Source: Pseudomonadota bacterium (GTDB taxonomy: Bacteria; Pseudomonadota; Gammaproteobacteria; Burkholderiales; Methylophilaceae). Taken from it: DNA of 64,000 nucleotides. The stretch lies in NCBI GenBank assembly GCA_020053735.1, contig JAGVMP010000011.1, forward strand, positions 186,001-250,000, written 5' to 3'. Numbering within the stretch: position 1 is the first letter of the stretch; each line of letters opens with the position of its first letter. The notes below the pieces were generated by a model, which saw nothing but the letters and a program-made list of their open reading frames with translations, was not told the DNA's origin and ran no database searches. Both the position numbers and the translations under genes were made by a program. Positions 49,712 through 59,888 of this stretch are shown here, piece by piece.

Positions 49712-50269
49712 ATGACAATAATCAATATGCATAGCTGGCTTAACGAACATGGCGATTATTTGTATCGCTTTGCGCTGGCGCGCCTGCGCGACCCACACCA
49801 AGCCGAAGACGTGGTGCAAGAGACATTTTTAGCGGCCATCAAATCCCCCAGCTTTGCTGAGCAATCTGCACCGCGCACTTGGCTGACAGGTATTTTGAAG
49901 CATAAAATAATCGATGTGATGCGCAAAAATGTACGTGAAGTCGCGGTGTCTGATTTAACAGACGAAAATGAAGACAGCGCTACAGATGATTTTTTTGATG
50001 CTGCAGGCCACTGGGCAGACAAACCACTCAAGTGGGATATGCCTGAAAACGCGCTAGAACAAAAACAATTTTTAGGCGTGTTGCAAACTTGCATGGATAA
50101 ACTTCCGGCGAAAGCTGCTCAACTATTTATCATGCGCGATGTGCATGAAACGGATAACGAAGAAATTTGTAAGGAACTCAATATCAGCACGACCAATGCT
50201 TGGGTGATACTCTACAGGGCCCGTATGACATTAAGGAAGTGCTTAGAAATCAATTGGCTAGGTAGCTGA
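49712..50269 (+). CDS. ECF-type RNA polymerase sigma factor
   Basis: YRFALARLRDPHQAEDVVQETFLAAI (region 2); LPAKAAQLFIMRDVHETDNEEICKELNISTTNAWVILYRARMTLRKCLE (region 4). Confidence 0.92.
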   Translation: MTIINMHSWLNEHGDYLYRFALARLRDPHQAEDVVQETFLAAIKSPSFAEQSAPRTWLTGILKHKIIDVMRKNVREVAVSDLTDENEDSATDDFFDAAGHWADKPLKWDMPENALEQKQFLGVLQTCMDKLPAKAAQLFIMRDVHETDNEEICKELNISTTNAWVILYRARMTLRKCLEINWLGS

Positions 50270-50321
50270 TAATGGATGCTAATTTGGACCCATTAAATTT
50301 TAGGGGCTTAAAAGTTTAATT

Positions 50322-50567
50322 ATGTTGAGTTGTAAAGATGCGAGTCAAATCATTTCACAATCGTTAGATCGTCAATTAACGATGCGGGAACGTTTTGCCT
50401 TAAAATTACATCTACTTATCTGCAAATACTGCAAACAGTTTAGTCAACAGTTACACGCTATACGAGCTGCTTTAAAATTAGCTAACAGTGCTGTTGAAAA
50501 TGATGACACGGTTAAAATGCCATCAGAAACTAAAAAACGGTTGATGCAGTCAATTGAATCCAGTTAA
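50322..50567 (+). CDS. Zinc-finger (zf-HC2-like) anti-sigma factor
   Basis: MLSCKDASQIISQSLDRQLTMRERFALKLHLLICKYCKQFSQQL. Confidence 0.82.
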   Translation: MLSCKDASQIISQSLDRQLTMRERFALKLHLLICKYCKQFSQQLHAIRAALKLANSAVENDDTVKMPSETKKRLMQSIESS

Positions 50568-50677
50568 GATTAATTGACGTATAAACCAACAAGTGCAAGA
50601 ATTTCTAACCCTAGCAATTTAAGCTTGGCACTTAACTATTAACTTAGAAACTATTATTTTTAAAAGGATACCAAAAC

Positions 50678-50995
50678 ATGACTACGACTAACAAATCTAC
50701 ATCAGCAAAAGCAGTTGCATTAGCAGTAACCAGCTCATTCGTATTATCAGTTGCTGCAACAACTGTAAGCGCGGCTGAGAATCCATTTGCGATTAAATCA
50801 TTATCTAGCGGTTATCAAGTAGCAGAGCATCACGAAAAAGCTAAAGATGGCAAATGCGGCGCTGAAATGAAAAAAGAGGGCGCTAAAGAAATGAAAGATG
50901 GCAAATGTGGCGCTGAAATGACAAAAGATGGCGCTAAAGAAATGAAAGATGGCAAATGTGGTGAAGGTAAATGCGGCGCTGAAAAAGCGAAGTAA
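50678..50995 (+). CDS. Cys-repeat RiPP precursor (bufferin/HvfA-like)
   Basis: Signal peptide; C-terminal DGKCGAEMKKEGAKEMKDGKCGAEMTKDGAKEMKDGKCGEGKCGAEKAK; followed by DUF692 and DUF2063 genes. Confidence 0.82.
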   Translation: MTTTNKSTSAKAVALAVTSSFVLSVAATTVSAAENPFAIKSLSSGYQVAEHHEKAKDGKCGAEMKKEGAKEMKDGKCGAEMTKDGAKEMKDGKCGEGKCGAEKAK

Positions 50996-51031
50996 TCGTT
51001 AACTCATCACTAAAGTCGCACATTAATCATT

Positions 51032-51961
51032 GTGTCATCTTTAGTTGACATTCAAGGCGTGGGTTTGGGGCTAAAGCGTGAGCTGATTCCCCAAATCCAA
51101 AGTCTTTATAATAACTCCTCAATCTCCAACATTAGTTTTGTCGAAATCGCCCCAGAAAACTGGATAGGCGCAGGCGGAAAATACGTGCAAGATTTAGCTT
51201 GGTTTGTTGAACGCTACCCGATTGTCTGCCATGGATTGTGTTTGTCATTAGGCGGGCCAGACCCGTTGAATATTGCGTTTTTAAAGCAGGTAAAGCAATT
51301 TTTAGCTGCCAATAAAATTCCGCTATATACCGAACATTTAAGTTATTGCACAGACAATTACCATGGTAAAACCGGTTATCTATACGATTTATTGCCAATC
51401 CCGTTTACCGAGGAAGCAGTGAAATATGTGGCTGCGCGCATCCGCCAAACGCAAGATATTTTGGGACAAAAGATCGCGGTAGAAAACGCCTCATTTTATG
51501 CTGCTGCACCCATTTCAAATTTATCTGAAATTGATTTTTTAAACGCAGTGCTGGTAGAAGCGGATTGCTGGTTACATTTAGATATCAACAATATTTATGT
51601 GAATAGTGTGAATTTTAATTTTGATGCAAGTGCATTTTTGCGGAAAATTCCGAAAGAAAAAATTGTCTACAGCCATGTGGCAGGGCACTACCGACAAGCG
51701 CCTGACTTACTCATTGATACGCACGGCATGGATGTGATTGACCCGGTATGGGCGCTGCTAGAAGAAGCCTACCAATTATTTGGCACTTTCCCTACGTTGC
51801 TAGAGCGCGACAGCAATATTCCGCCGCTACCTGTATTAATGCGCGAAGTGGATAAAATTGCAACCATTCAGGCAAAGAGTATGACGCAAAACCATCTGCC
51901 TGTAGGCCGCATGGCCATTGGTTTAAATATTGGTGGTCTGCAGGCCGATGCTTTATGTTAG
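51032..51961 (+). CDS. DUF692 / MNIO-family multinuclear iron oxidase
   Basis: GVGLGLKRELIPQI; FVEIAPENWIG; HGLCLSLGG; YTEHLSYC; ENASFY; LHLDINNIYVN; HVAGHYR; DTHG; LLERDSNIP; TTG/GTG-type start upstream possible. Confidence 0.92.
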   Translation: MSSLVDIQGVGLGLKRELIPQIQSLYNNSSISNISFVEIAPENWIGAGGKYVQDLAWFVERYPIVCHGLCLSLGGPDPLNIAFLKQVKQFLAANKIPLYTEHLSYCTDNYHGKTGYLYDLLPIPFTEEAVKYVAARIRQTQDILGQKIAVENASFYAAAPISNLSEIDFLNAVLVEADCWLHLDINNIYVNSVNFNFDASAFLRKIPKEKIVYSHVAGHYRQAPDLLIDTHGMDVIDPVWALLEEAYQLFGTFPTLLERDSNIPPLPVLMREVDKIATIQAKSMTQNHLPVGRMAIGLNIGGLQADALC

Positions 51962-52683
51962 ATTTTCAGCGTTATCAACAAGCATTTACTGCGCATATTC
52001 GTAATCCCAATGTGCACAAGAAACCGGTAGGCGTTGTGCCCGCACGCATGGCGGTGTATCGCAAGGCGGTATTAAATAATATCTTTGAATCCGTCTCGGT
52101 GTGTTTCCCAGTATGCCAAGCAGCTATTGGCAAACGCGCTTGGCGTGCGTTGCTTAAAGACTTTGTTAAAAATTACCCTGCGCAAAGCCCTATATTTAGA
52201 GAAATTCCACAGCAGTTTTTAGCGTTTTTAAACACACGAACATCACAGCCTGCTTTTTTTCCAGCGTTAGCGCATTACGAGTGGGTAGAGTTGGTAGTCA
52301 GTGCGCAGCCAACTGAGCCTGTTAAACTGAGTAAAAAGATGAACTTGCTCACAGAAAAGCCTGTGCTAGCGCCCGCACATAGGTTGCTGGAATATGACTT
52401 TGCCGTGCAAAAAATAGCTAAGGGTAAATTACCAAAAACAAATGAGAAAACTTATTTATTGGTGTTTAGAAATGCGAAATTTGAGGTGAAGTTTATTGAG
52501 ATAAACCCAACTACTTTTCAACTATTACAGCTGCTTGAAAAAAATGAGATGACTGGAGAACAGGCGTTGATAAGTCTTGCAGCGTCAATACAACACCCAA
52601 ATGTTGATGCTGTGATTGCTTTCGGCGCAGAAATTTTGAATGACTTGGCTAATCAACAAGCGATTATTGGCAGCACTTTATAA
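51955..52683 (+). CDS. DUF2063 (HvfC/BufC-type) partner protein
   Basis: LDFQRYQQAFTAHIRNPN...RMAVYRKAVLNNIFESVSVCFPVCQAAIG; overlaps the DUF692 stop. Confidence 0.9.
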   Translation: MLDFQRYQQAFTAHIRNPNVHKKPVGVVPARMAVYRKAVLNNIFESVSVCFPVCQAAIGKRAWRALLKDFVKNYPAQSPIFREIPQQFLAFLNTRTSQPAFFPALAHYEWVELVVSAQPTEPVKLSKKMNLLTEKPVLAPAHRLLEYDFAVQKIAKGKLPKTNEKTYLLVFRNAKFEVKFIEINPTTFQLLQLLEKNEMTGEQALISLAASIQHPNVDAVIAFGAEILNDLANQQAIIGSTL

Positions 52684-52749
52684 CAGGACTATATAAGCAG
52701 TACTTTATAAGAGGTACTATATAAAACGCTACGCTATGAGCAAAAATAT

Positions 52750-52900
52750 ATGGTCTACGAGGCAATGCCCCAGGGCACCCTCTCTCAAACTCACTTCATG
52801 AGTTTGATTCACCTTGTATCCGTGCGGACTTCACGCATGAATAACCAGCTTTAGCTGGTATATTCTGCGGGGACGACCCTTGCGGTTGCAGGCAGACCAT
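52750..52900. repeat. Extragenic multi-hairpin element (copy 2)
   Basis: AAACTCACTTCATGAGTTT (52787-52805), GAATAACCAGCTTTAGCTGGTATATTC (52839-52865), ACGACCCTTGCGGTTGC (52873-52889); outer ATGGTCT/AGACCAT. Confidence 0.75.
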
Positions 52901-52910
52901 AAAGAAGCAC

Positions 52911-53093
52911 TTAATTAAACTGCTGCGATTCGCGTTCGCTAGCTAAATCAACCACGGCCTGTTTTTGTGCGTTGCCTAAATCCCACCACTGTTGGATTTC
53001 ATCCATGGTGCGATAACAGCCCAAGCATAAGCCCGTGCTGTCATCCATACTACACACGCCAATACACGGCGATTGAACTTCTGCTTCTACCAT
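52911..53093 (-). CDS. DUF1289-family protein
   Basis: VQSPCIGVCSMDDSTGLCLGCYRTMDEIQQW. Confidence 0.9.
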   Translation of the reverse strand: MVEAEVQSPCIGVCSMDDSTGLCLGCYRTMDEIQQWWDLGNAQKQAVVDLASERESQQFN

Positions 53094-53110
53094 GGCTTTT
53101 ACTTGTTAGC

Positions 53111-55849
53111 TTAACTTAAACTACCGTGGCATTGTTTGTATTTTTTGCCACTGCCACAAGGACAAGGGTCATTACGGCCTACTTTCACCCCATCACGAAC
53201 CACTGGTTGACCATTGGCCAATTGCGCAGCTTCCTCTGCACTGAATTCGCCTTGCGGGTTAGCCAATGCTTCTTCAAAATCAGCATGTTGATATTGCACA
53301 TTGGCGACATTCGCTGCTGGCTCCACTGGCTCAACGTCTTCGTGTGTGCGCACTTGCACCAACATGGTGATTTTCGTGACTTCGGCTTTCACTGTATTTA
53401 ACAAACTTTCAAACAATTGAAACGCCTCGCGCTTGTATTCTTGCTTAGGATTTTTTTGCGCATAAGAACGCAAATGAATGCCTTGGCGCAAATGATCCAA
53501 CGCAGCTAAGTGCTCGCGCCAGTGCATATCAATACTTTGCAACATGACTGAGCGCTCGAATTGGCGCATGGTGCTGGCACTAGCCAACGCTTCTTTTGCC
53601 GCGTAGGATTGATCTGCAGCTTCAAAAATACGCTCACGCAAGGTTTCTTCATGCAAATCTGGATTTTCCTCCAGCATTTTTTGCAGCGGTAAATCTAGAC
53701 CCGCTTCTTCTATCAGCTCTTTTTCTAACGCAGCAATGTCCCACTGTTCTTCCACACTGCCTGGTGGAACATGCGTGGCAATTAAACTGCTGAGCGTATC
53801 AGTTCGCATAGCACTAATGGTGTCAGCAATATCAGTGGCTTCTAATAATTCGTTGCGTTGCTCGTAAATCACTTTCCGCTGGTCGTTAGAAACATCGTCA
53901 AACTCTAACAATTGCTTACGAATATCAAAATTGCGGCCTTCTACTTTGCGTTGCGCGTTTTCAATTGCACGACTCACCATGGCGTGCTCAATCGCTTCGC
54001 CTTCTGGCATTTTCAAGCGTTCCATAATGGCAGAGACCCGATCGCCCGAGAAAATACGCAATAATTGGTCATCTAAACCCAAGTAAAAACGGCTAGAGCC
54101 AGGGTCGCCTTGGCGGCCAGAACGGCCACGCAATTGGTTATCGACCCGACGTGACTCATGCCGCTCGGTGCCGATAATGTGCAAGCCACCTGCGGTCAGC
54201 ACGGCATCGTGGCGTTTTTGCCAATCCGCTTTTATTTGTACTGTTTTGGCCTCTTTTTCTGCATCACTTAAACCAGCATCGCCACGAACCGCATGGAGAC
54301 TGGCCTCTACATTGCCACCTAATACAATATCAGTACCACGGCCTGCCATGTTAGTAGCAATGGTAATCGCACCCGGTTGGCCTGCCTCTGCAATAATATG
54401 CGCTTCGCGCTCATGTTGTTTGGCATTTAAAACTTCATGTTTTAAGTTGGCCTTGTTGAGAAAACTTGAAATGATTTCAGAGTTTTCAATCGAAGTCGTG
54501 CCCACCAATACTGGCTGACCAATAGCTTGGCATTGTTTAATATCTTCAATCACCGCGTTATATTTTTCGGCTGAGGTGCGATACACCTTATCCATGGCGT
54601 CTTTACGAATTTTTGGACGATGCGTCGGAATCACCACTGTCTCTAAACCGTAAATTTGGTTAAATTCATAAGCTTCGGTATCAGCCGTACCGGTCATACC
54701 GCTGAGTGTTTGATACATGCGGAAGTAATTTTGGAAAGTAATCGAGGCCAGCGTTTGATTCTCTTTTTGAATCGCCACACCCTCTTTAGCTTCTACGGCT
54801 TGGTGCAAGCCATCAGACCAGCGGCGGCCCGGCATTTTGCGACCAGAGAATTCATCCACAATCACAATATCGCCGTTATCAATCACATAGTGCTGGTCTT
54901 TCTTAAATAGATTTTGTGCGCGCAGTGACGCATATAAATGATGCACCAAGGTAATGTTGGCTGGGTCATACAAGCTAGAACCTTCAGGTAACAAGCCAGA
55001 GCTAGCTAGAATTTCTTCAGCGCGCTCGTGGCCGGTTTCACTCATGGTCACCGTTTGCGCCTTTTCATCCACCCAAAAATCGCCTTCGCCTGTTTCTTCT
55101 TTTTGGGCGCTTAATTGCAAGGCGACTGCGTTAATTTGGTTGTATAAATCAATGCTATGTTCGGCTTGGCCAGAAATAATCAGCGGCGTACGTGCCTCAT
55201 CAATTAAAATCGAGTCAACTTCATCTACCAGTGCGAAAGTAAGTTTGCGCTGTACACGCTCCTCGGCGGTAAACACCATATTGTCGCGCAAATAATCAAA
55301 ACCAAACTCATTATTGGTACCGTAAGTAATATCTGCCGCATAGGCCAACTGTTTGGCATCATGCTGCATCTGCGACAAATTAATACCCACACTTAAACCT
55401 AAGAAGTTGTATAACTTGCCCATCCATTCAGCATCACGTTTGGCTAAGTAGTCATTTACCGTCACCAGATGCGCACCTTGGCCAGTCAGCGCATTTAAAT
55501 ATAACGGCAAAGTAGCCACTAGAGTTTTACCTTCGCCAGTGCCCATCTCGGCAATTTTTCCGCCATTAATCACCATGCCACCAATCAGCTGCACATCAAA
55601 GTGGCGCATACCCAGTGCACGCACGCTACCTTCACGCACCACTGCAAACGCCTCTGGCAATAGCTTTTCTAAACTTTCTCCAGCAGTAAAACGCTGTTTA
55701 AACTCTTCTGTTTTAGCACGCAATGCCTCATCAGATAAGGCTTGCATGGCAGGCTCTAGCGCATTAATTTCTTTTACTTTTTGACCATACTGCTTGACTA
55801 GCCTGTCATTACGACTACCTAAAAATTTTCTGAACAACGTGGATAACAT
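53111..55849 (-). CDS. secA: Preprotein translocase ATPase SecA
   Basis: Full-length SecA with [12 protein letters not shown]-terminal [17 protein letters not shown]. Confidence 0.97.
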   Translation of the reverse strand: MLSTLFRKFLGSRNDRLVKQYGQKVKEINALEPAMQALSDEALRAKTEEFKQRFTAGESLEKLLPEAFAVVREGSVRALGMRHFDVQLIGGMVINGGKIAEMGTGEGKTLVATLPLYLNALTGQGAHLVTVNDYLAKRDAEWMGKLYNFLGLSVGINLSQMQHDAKQLAYAADITYGTNNEFGFDYLRDNMVFTAEERVQRKLTFALVDEVDSILIDEARTPLIISGQAEHSIDLYNQINAVALQLSAQKEETGEGDFWVDEKAQTVTMSETGHERAEEILASSGLLPEGSSLYDPANITLVHHLYASLRAQNLFKKDQHYVIDNGDIVIVDEFSGRKMPGRRWSDGLHQAVEAKEGVAIQKENQTLASITFQNYFRMYQTLSGMTGTADTEAYEFNQIYGLETVVIPTHRPKIRKDAMDKVYRTSAEKYNAVIEDIKQCQAIGQPVLVGTTSIENSEIISSFLNKANLKHEVLNAKQHEREAHIIAEAGQPGAITIATNMAGRGTDIVLGGNVEASLHAVRGDAGLSDAEKEAKTVQIKADWQKRHDAVLTAGGLHIIGTERHESRRVDNQLRGRSGRQGDPGSSRFYLGLDDQLLRIFSGDRVSAIMERLKMPEGEAIEHAMVSRAIENAQRKVEGRNFDIRKQLLEFDDVSNDQRKVIYEQRNELLEATDIADTISAMRTDTLSSLIATHVPPGSVEEQWDIAALEKELIEEAGLDLPLQKMLEENPDLHEETLRERIFEAADQSYAAKEALASASTMRQFERSVMLQSIDMHWREHLAALDHLRQGIHLRSYAQKNPKQEYKREAFQLFESLLNTVKAEVTKITMLVQVRTHEDVEPVEPAANVANVQYQHADFEEALANPQGEFSAEEAAQLANGQPVVRDGVKVGRNDPCPCGSGKKYKQCHGSLS

Positions 55850-56048
55850 GACAAGACACCGATTTTCCGAAACCTCGGAAACCTCTAATTAGATTGAATA
55901 AAAACTACTTTATATGGATTTAAGCACTGTATTTTAACTAAGCTCTGTGTTTTTTAACTTATGTTTTTAACTCAAGTATAGCTGGGGATTGAAATACCAA
56001 ATTCAAGACCGCTTTGCTACGGTTAGATGGGTTGCTATTAAAAAGTCA

Positions 56049-56948
56049 CTATCTTTTCAAATATTTACGTGGATCTAAAGCAGCGCCATTTAAACGGATT
56101 TCGTAGTGCAAATGCGGCCCTGTAGAGCGGCCCGTACTACCCACCTCTGCTACGATTTGACCTTTAGTTACACGCTCGCCCACCTTCACTAATATTTTTG
56201 AAGTATGCGCATAACGTGTCTCTAACCCTGCGCCATGCTCAATTTTCACTAGTTTACCATAAGCACCACTTTGTTCAGCAGCTGACACTATGCCATCTGC
56301 CGCGGCGCGTATAGGTGTGCCTGTATTGGCAGTAAAATCTAAGCCTTCGTGAAATGCTTTGTTGCCATTAAAAGGATCGATACGCCAGCCATAACTAGAT
56401 GAATTGTAGGCGGCACTAATGGGGTTGCTATTGGGCAGCATATCTTTAAGCACACTTTGCTGCAAAATTTTTGCCTCAATGCTGCTAAGCGATTCATCAC
56501 GTGCATCCACTGCTTTTGTCAGCTCTAGAATGGCCGCTTGCAAATCTGGCTCGGTCATCGGATGCGCATTCACCAAAGGCCCGCCTCGATTAACCGGCAG
56601 CAAACTATCAGTTTTTTGATTCGACTTTTTGCCAGATGCCTTATCTTTCTCACCGGCAATTTTAGCCAAGCGCTCGCTTTGCGCGTCAAGACGCATCATA
56701 CGCGCTTGTAACTCGCCTAACGCTTTAGCATAAGCATCTAAATGCACTTGCGATGAAATAATGGAGCTTTTTAAATGCGGCGGCAGTAAGGCTTTTACGC
56801 CCTGCTCTTTAATAATGTTTTGTGGTGTAATAAATAGTAGCGTTAACAACACCGGCACCAGAACCAAAGCGGCCAGTAGCATACCTGCCTGCATCACAGA
56901 CAGGCTTTTGGCTTTTGCCATTTTGTTAGACACCAAAATTATATTCAT
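56049..56948 (-). CDS. M23-family metallopeptidase
   Basis: AFHEGLDFTANTGTPIRAAADGIV...HGAGLETRYAHTSKI...GSTGRSTGPHLHYEI. Confidence 0.92.
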   Translation of the reverse strand: MNIILVSNKMAKAKSLSVMQAGMLLAALVLVPVLLTLLFITPQNIIKEQGVKALLPPHLKSSIISSQVHLDAYAKALGELQARMMRLDAQSERLAKIAGEKDKASGKKSNQKTDSLLPVNRGGPLVNAHPMTEPDLQAAILELTKAVDARDESLSSIEAKILQQSVLKDMLPNSNPISAAYNSSSYGWRIDPFNGNKAFHEGLDFTANTGTPIRAAADGIVSAAEQSGAYGKLVKIEHGAGLETRYAHTSKILVKVGERVTKGQIVAEVGSTGRSTGPHLHYEIRLNGAALDPRKYLKR

Positions 56949-57010
56949 AGAATAATATTCATAATTTTTAATTTACTATTTATATACAACAGCCTTATAT
57001 ACAATAAGTC

Positions 57011-57469
57011 ATGCGTAAAATTAATACTTTATTTGCAGCCAATCACCAATTAGAGGCGCTGGCAAAAAACGTGCAAGCACATCAATACTTGCAACAACTT
57101 TGGCAAGCAGCTGCACCTAAGATATTAGCGGAAGCCAGCAATGTTAGCAGCCTCAATAATAAGGTACTCACAGTTTACGCAGATAGTGCAATTGTAGCCA
57201 ATAAAATCAAGCTAACCCACGCTAGCTTATTGACGCAATTGGAAAATTTGCAAAAAAACAACCCGAAATTTAAGGAATGTAAAGTTACTGCAATTGTGGT
57301 GAAAGTGCAAGTGAAATCTCACCCAAAAACCATTATTAAAACGCCACGCACACTATCAAGCAATGCAGCCAACAGCCTTACAATATTCGCACAAAACTTG
57401 TTGGTTAAAAACAAGGGCCAATCGCCACTGGCGACGAAATTAAAACTGCTTGCCAGCAAAACAAAATAG
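57011..57469 (+). CDS. DUF721 (DciA-like) protein
   Basis: LWQAAAPKILAEASNVSSLNNKVLTVYADSAIVANKIKLTHASLLTQL. Confidence 0.65.
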   Translation: MRKINTLFAANHQLEALAKNVQAHQYLQQLWQAAAPKILAEASNVSSLNNKVLTVYADSAIVANKIKLTHASLLTQLENLQKNNPKFKECKVTAIVVKVQVKSHPKTIIKTPRTLSSNAANSLTIFAQNLLVKNKGQSPLATKLKLLASKTK

Positions 57470-57768
57470 CGTCAGATTTTTAGCTAGATTCAACTGGCTT
57501 GTAGTTAACTAGCTTACTGTGCAGTTTTGCTACGCCATCTCCCTTTAAAAAAATTGGAATATTTAATCATTGCTGGCTAATATTAGCAGCATATTTTTGC
57601 TTGTTTCCATGGCAAAAATGTAACAAGCTAAGTGGTTGTGACAACACATTATTAGTGCCATAATGCGCTTGCTTGTTACAAAAACTTACAATTTTTTAAC
57701 ATCATTTTATGTCGTTTTTCACTTCGCTTTGGTTTCAGATTTATAAATAATATAGATAGGGAGAAGTC

Positions 57769-59799
57769 ATGTCAGTAGCACTAATGATTGCCATTGCTGC
57801 CGCAGTACTAGCAGTGCTTTATGGCGTAGTAATGAGTAAATGGATTACCAATTTGCCAGCTGGAAATGCGCGCATGCAAGAAATTGCCGGCGCAATTCAA
57901 CAAGGTGCGGCAGCTTATTTAGCACGTCAATATAAAACCATTGCCATTGTGGGCGTGGTGTTAGCAATCTTAGTCGCTTACTTTTTAGGCACAACCACTG
58001 CGATCGGTTTTGTAGTCGGCGCTGTATTATCTGGTGCTTGCGGTTTTATTGGCATGAATGTCTCAGTGAAAGCCAACGTGCGTACTGCGCAGGCCGCCAC
58101 TAACGGCATTGCGCCTGCATTTGATGTGGCTTTTAAAGGCGGCGCGGTAACAGGCATGTTGGTAGTGGGCTTAGGCTTACTTGGCGTGGCTGGCTTTTAC
58201 TGGTTTTTAGGCGCAGAAAACGCCACCAACCTTGACCCACTCATTGGTTTAGCATTTGGCTCATCTCTTATTTCTATCTTTGCGCGTTTAGGCGGCGGCA
58301 TTTTTACCAAAGGTGCCGACGTTGGCGCAGACTTGGTAGGTAAAGTAGAAGCTGGGATTCCAGAAGATGACCCGCGTAACCCTGCAGTGATTGCCGACAA
58401 CGTAGGTGATAACGTAGGTGACTGCGCAGGTATGGCGGCTGACTTATTTGAAACCTATGCGGTTACTTTAATTGCCACCATGGTGCTTGGTGGCTTGTTG
58501 ATTACAAACGCTGGCGCAAATGGTGTTATTTACCCACTCATGCTGGGAGCGGTTTCTATCGTTGCTTCTATCATTGGCTGTTTCTTTGTTAAAGCCTCTC
58601 CAGGCATGAAAAACGTGATGCCCGCTTTGTACAAAGGCTTGGCAGTTGCAGGTGTGCTATCACTGATCGCATTCTACTTTGTCACCATGAAAATGTTCCC
58701 AGAAGGCTTAATGGCTGGCGATTTGGCGATTTCTGCCAACCAATTATTTGGTGCCTGTGCTGTAGGCTTGGTGTTAACTGCTGCCCTCGTGTGGATTACT
58801 GAGTATTACACTGGCACACAATACGCACCTGTTCAACATGTGGCACAAGCCTCTACTACGGGCCACGCAACCAACATCATTGCAGGGATTGGCATTTCAA
58901 TGAAATCAACCGCCTGGCCAGTACTTTCAGTATGCTTGGCTATTTGGACTTCATACCATTTGGGTGGTTTATATGGGATTGCTATTGCAGCGACTTCGAT
59001 GCTCAGTATGGCAGGCATTGTGGTGGCTTTAGATGCTTATGGCCCGATTACCGATAACGCTGGCGGCATTGCAGAAATGGCTGAATTGCCAAGCAGCGTG
59101 CGCGATGTCACTGACCCATTGGACGCAGTTGGCAACACCACGAAAGCGGTGACCAAAGGCTATGCCATTGGCTCTGCTGGCTTGGCTGCGTTAGTTTTAT
59201 TTGCTGATTACACGCACAAATTAGAAGGTGCTGGTATTGTAGCTAAGTTCGATTTAAGCGATCCGATGGTGATTATTGGTTTGTTTATTGGTGGTTTGAT
59301 TCCATTCTTGTTTGCTGCGATGGCAATGGAAGCAGTGGGTCGTGCAGCGGGTGCAGTGGTTGAAGAAGTGCGTCGTCAGTTCCGAGACATTAAAGGCATT
59401 ATGGAAGGTACTGCCAAACCAGAATACGGCAAAGCAGTTGATATGCTGACCACAGCAGCCATTAAAGAAATGATGATTCCATCACTATTACCAGTAGCCG
59501 TACCTATTGCAGTAGGCTTGTTATTGGGCCCTGTTGCACTTGGTGGCTTACTGATGGGGACGATTGTCACAGGTTTATTTGTAGCCATTTCAATGTGTAC
59601 AGGTGGTGGTGCTTGGGATAATGCCAAGAAATACATTGAAGATGGCAACCACGGCGGTAAAGGTTCAGACGCACATAAAGCGGCTGTGACTGGTGACACC
59701 GTGGGTGACCCATACAAAGATACCGCTGGTCCAGCGGTGAACCCACTGATTAAAATCATCAATATCGTGGCTTTGCTGATTGTTCCGCTATTGCACTAG
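57769..59799 (+). CDS. hppA: Membrane-bound K+-stimulated/H+-translocating pyrophosphatase
   Basis: [54 protein letters not shown]. Confidence 0.96.
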   Translation: MSVALMIAIAAAVLAVLYGVVMSKWITNLPAGNARMQEIAGAIQQGAAAYLARQYKTIAIVGVVLAILVAYFLGTTTAIGFVVGAVLSGACGFIGMNVSVKANVRTAQAATNGIAPAFDVAFKGGAVTGMLVVGLGLLGVAGFYWFLGAENATNLDPLIGLAFGSSLISIFARLGGGIFTKGADVGADLVGKVEAGIPEDDPRNPAVIADNVGDNVGDCAGMAADLFETYAVTLIATMVLGGLLITNAGANGVIYPLMLGAVSIVASIIGCFFVKASPGMKNVMPALYKGLAVAGVLSLIAFYFVTMKMFPEGLMAGDLAISANQLFGACAVGLVLTAALVWITEYYTGTQYAPVQHVAQASTTGHATNIIAGIGISMKSTAWPVLSVCLAIWTSYHLGGLYGIAIAATSMLSMAGIVVALDAYGPITDNAGGIAEMAELPSSVRDVTDPLDAVGNTTKAVTKGYAIGSAGLAALVLFADYTHKLEGAGIVAKFDLSDPMVIIGLFIGGLIPFLFAAMAMEAVGRAAGAVVEEVRRQFRDIKGIMEGTAKPEYGKAVDMLTTAAIKEMMIPSLLPVAVPIAVGLLLGPVALGGLLMGTIVTGLFVAISMCTGGGAWDNAKKYIEDGNHGGKGSDAHKAAVTGDTVGDPYKDTAGPAVNPLIKIINIVALLIVPLLH

Positions 59800-59813
59800 T
59801 TTAATACTTTAAT

Positions 59814-59855
59814 AAAAAGGCGACCCAGAATTAAAACGCTGGGTCGCCTTTTTTA
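59814..59855. terminator. Rho-independent terminator between hppA and ppc
   Basis: AAAAAGGCGACCCAG-AATTAAAACG-CTGGGTCGCCTTTTTT. Confidence 0.9.
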
Positions 59856-59888
59856 ACCACTACATTCTGTTAAAAATAAATTCGCGCG

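Noticed and set aside
50846-50995. 51-bp repeats considered as a non-coding satellite
   Set aside because: They are in frame within a signal-peptide ORF adjacent to MNIO machinery; best explained as RiPP core repeats.
57540-57768. A+T-rich hppA upstream region with short palindromes (GCTGGCTAATATTAGCAGC; CTTGTT...AACAAG)
   Set aside because: Could be a regulatory leader, but the arms are short and no known riboswitch pattern was recognised.
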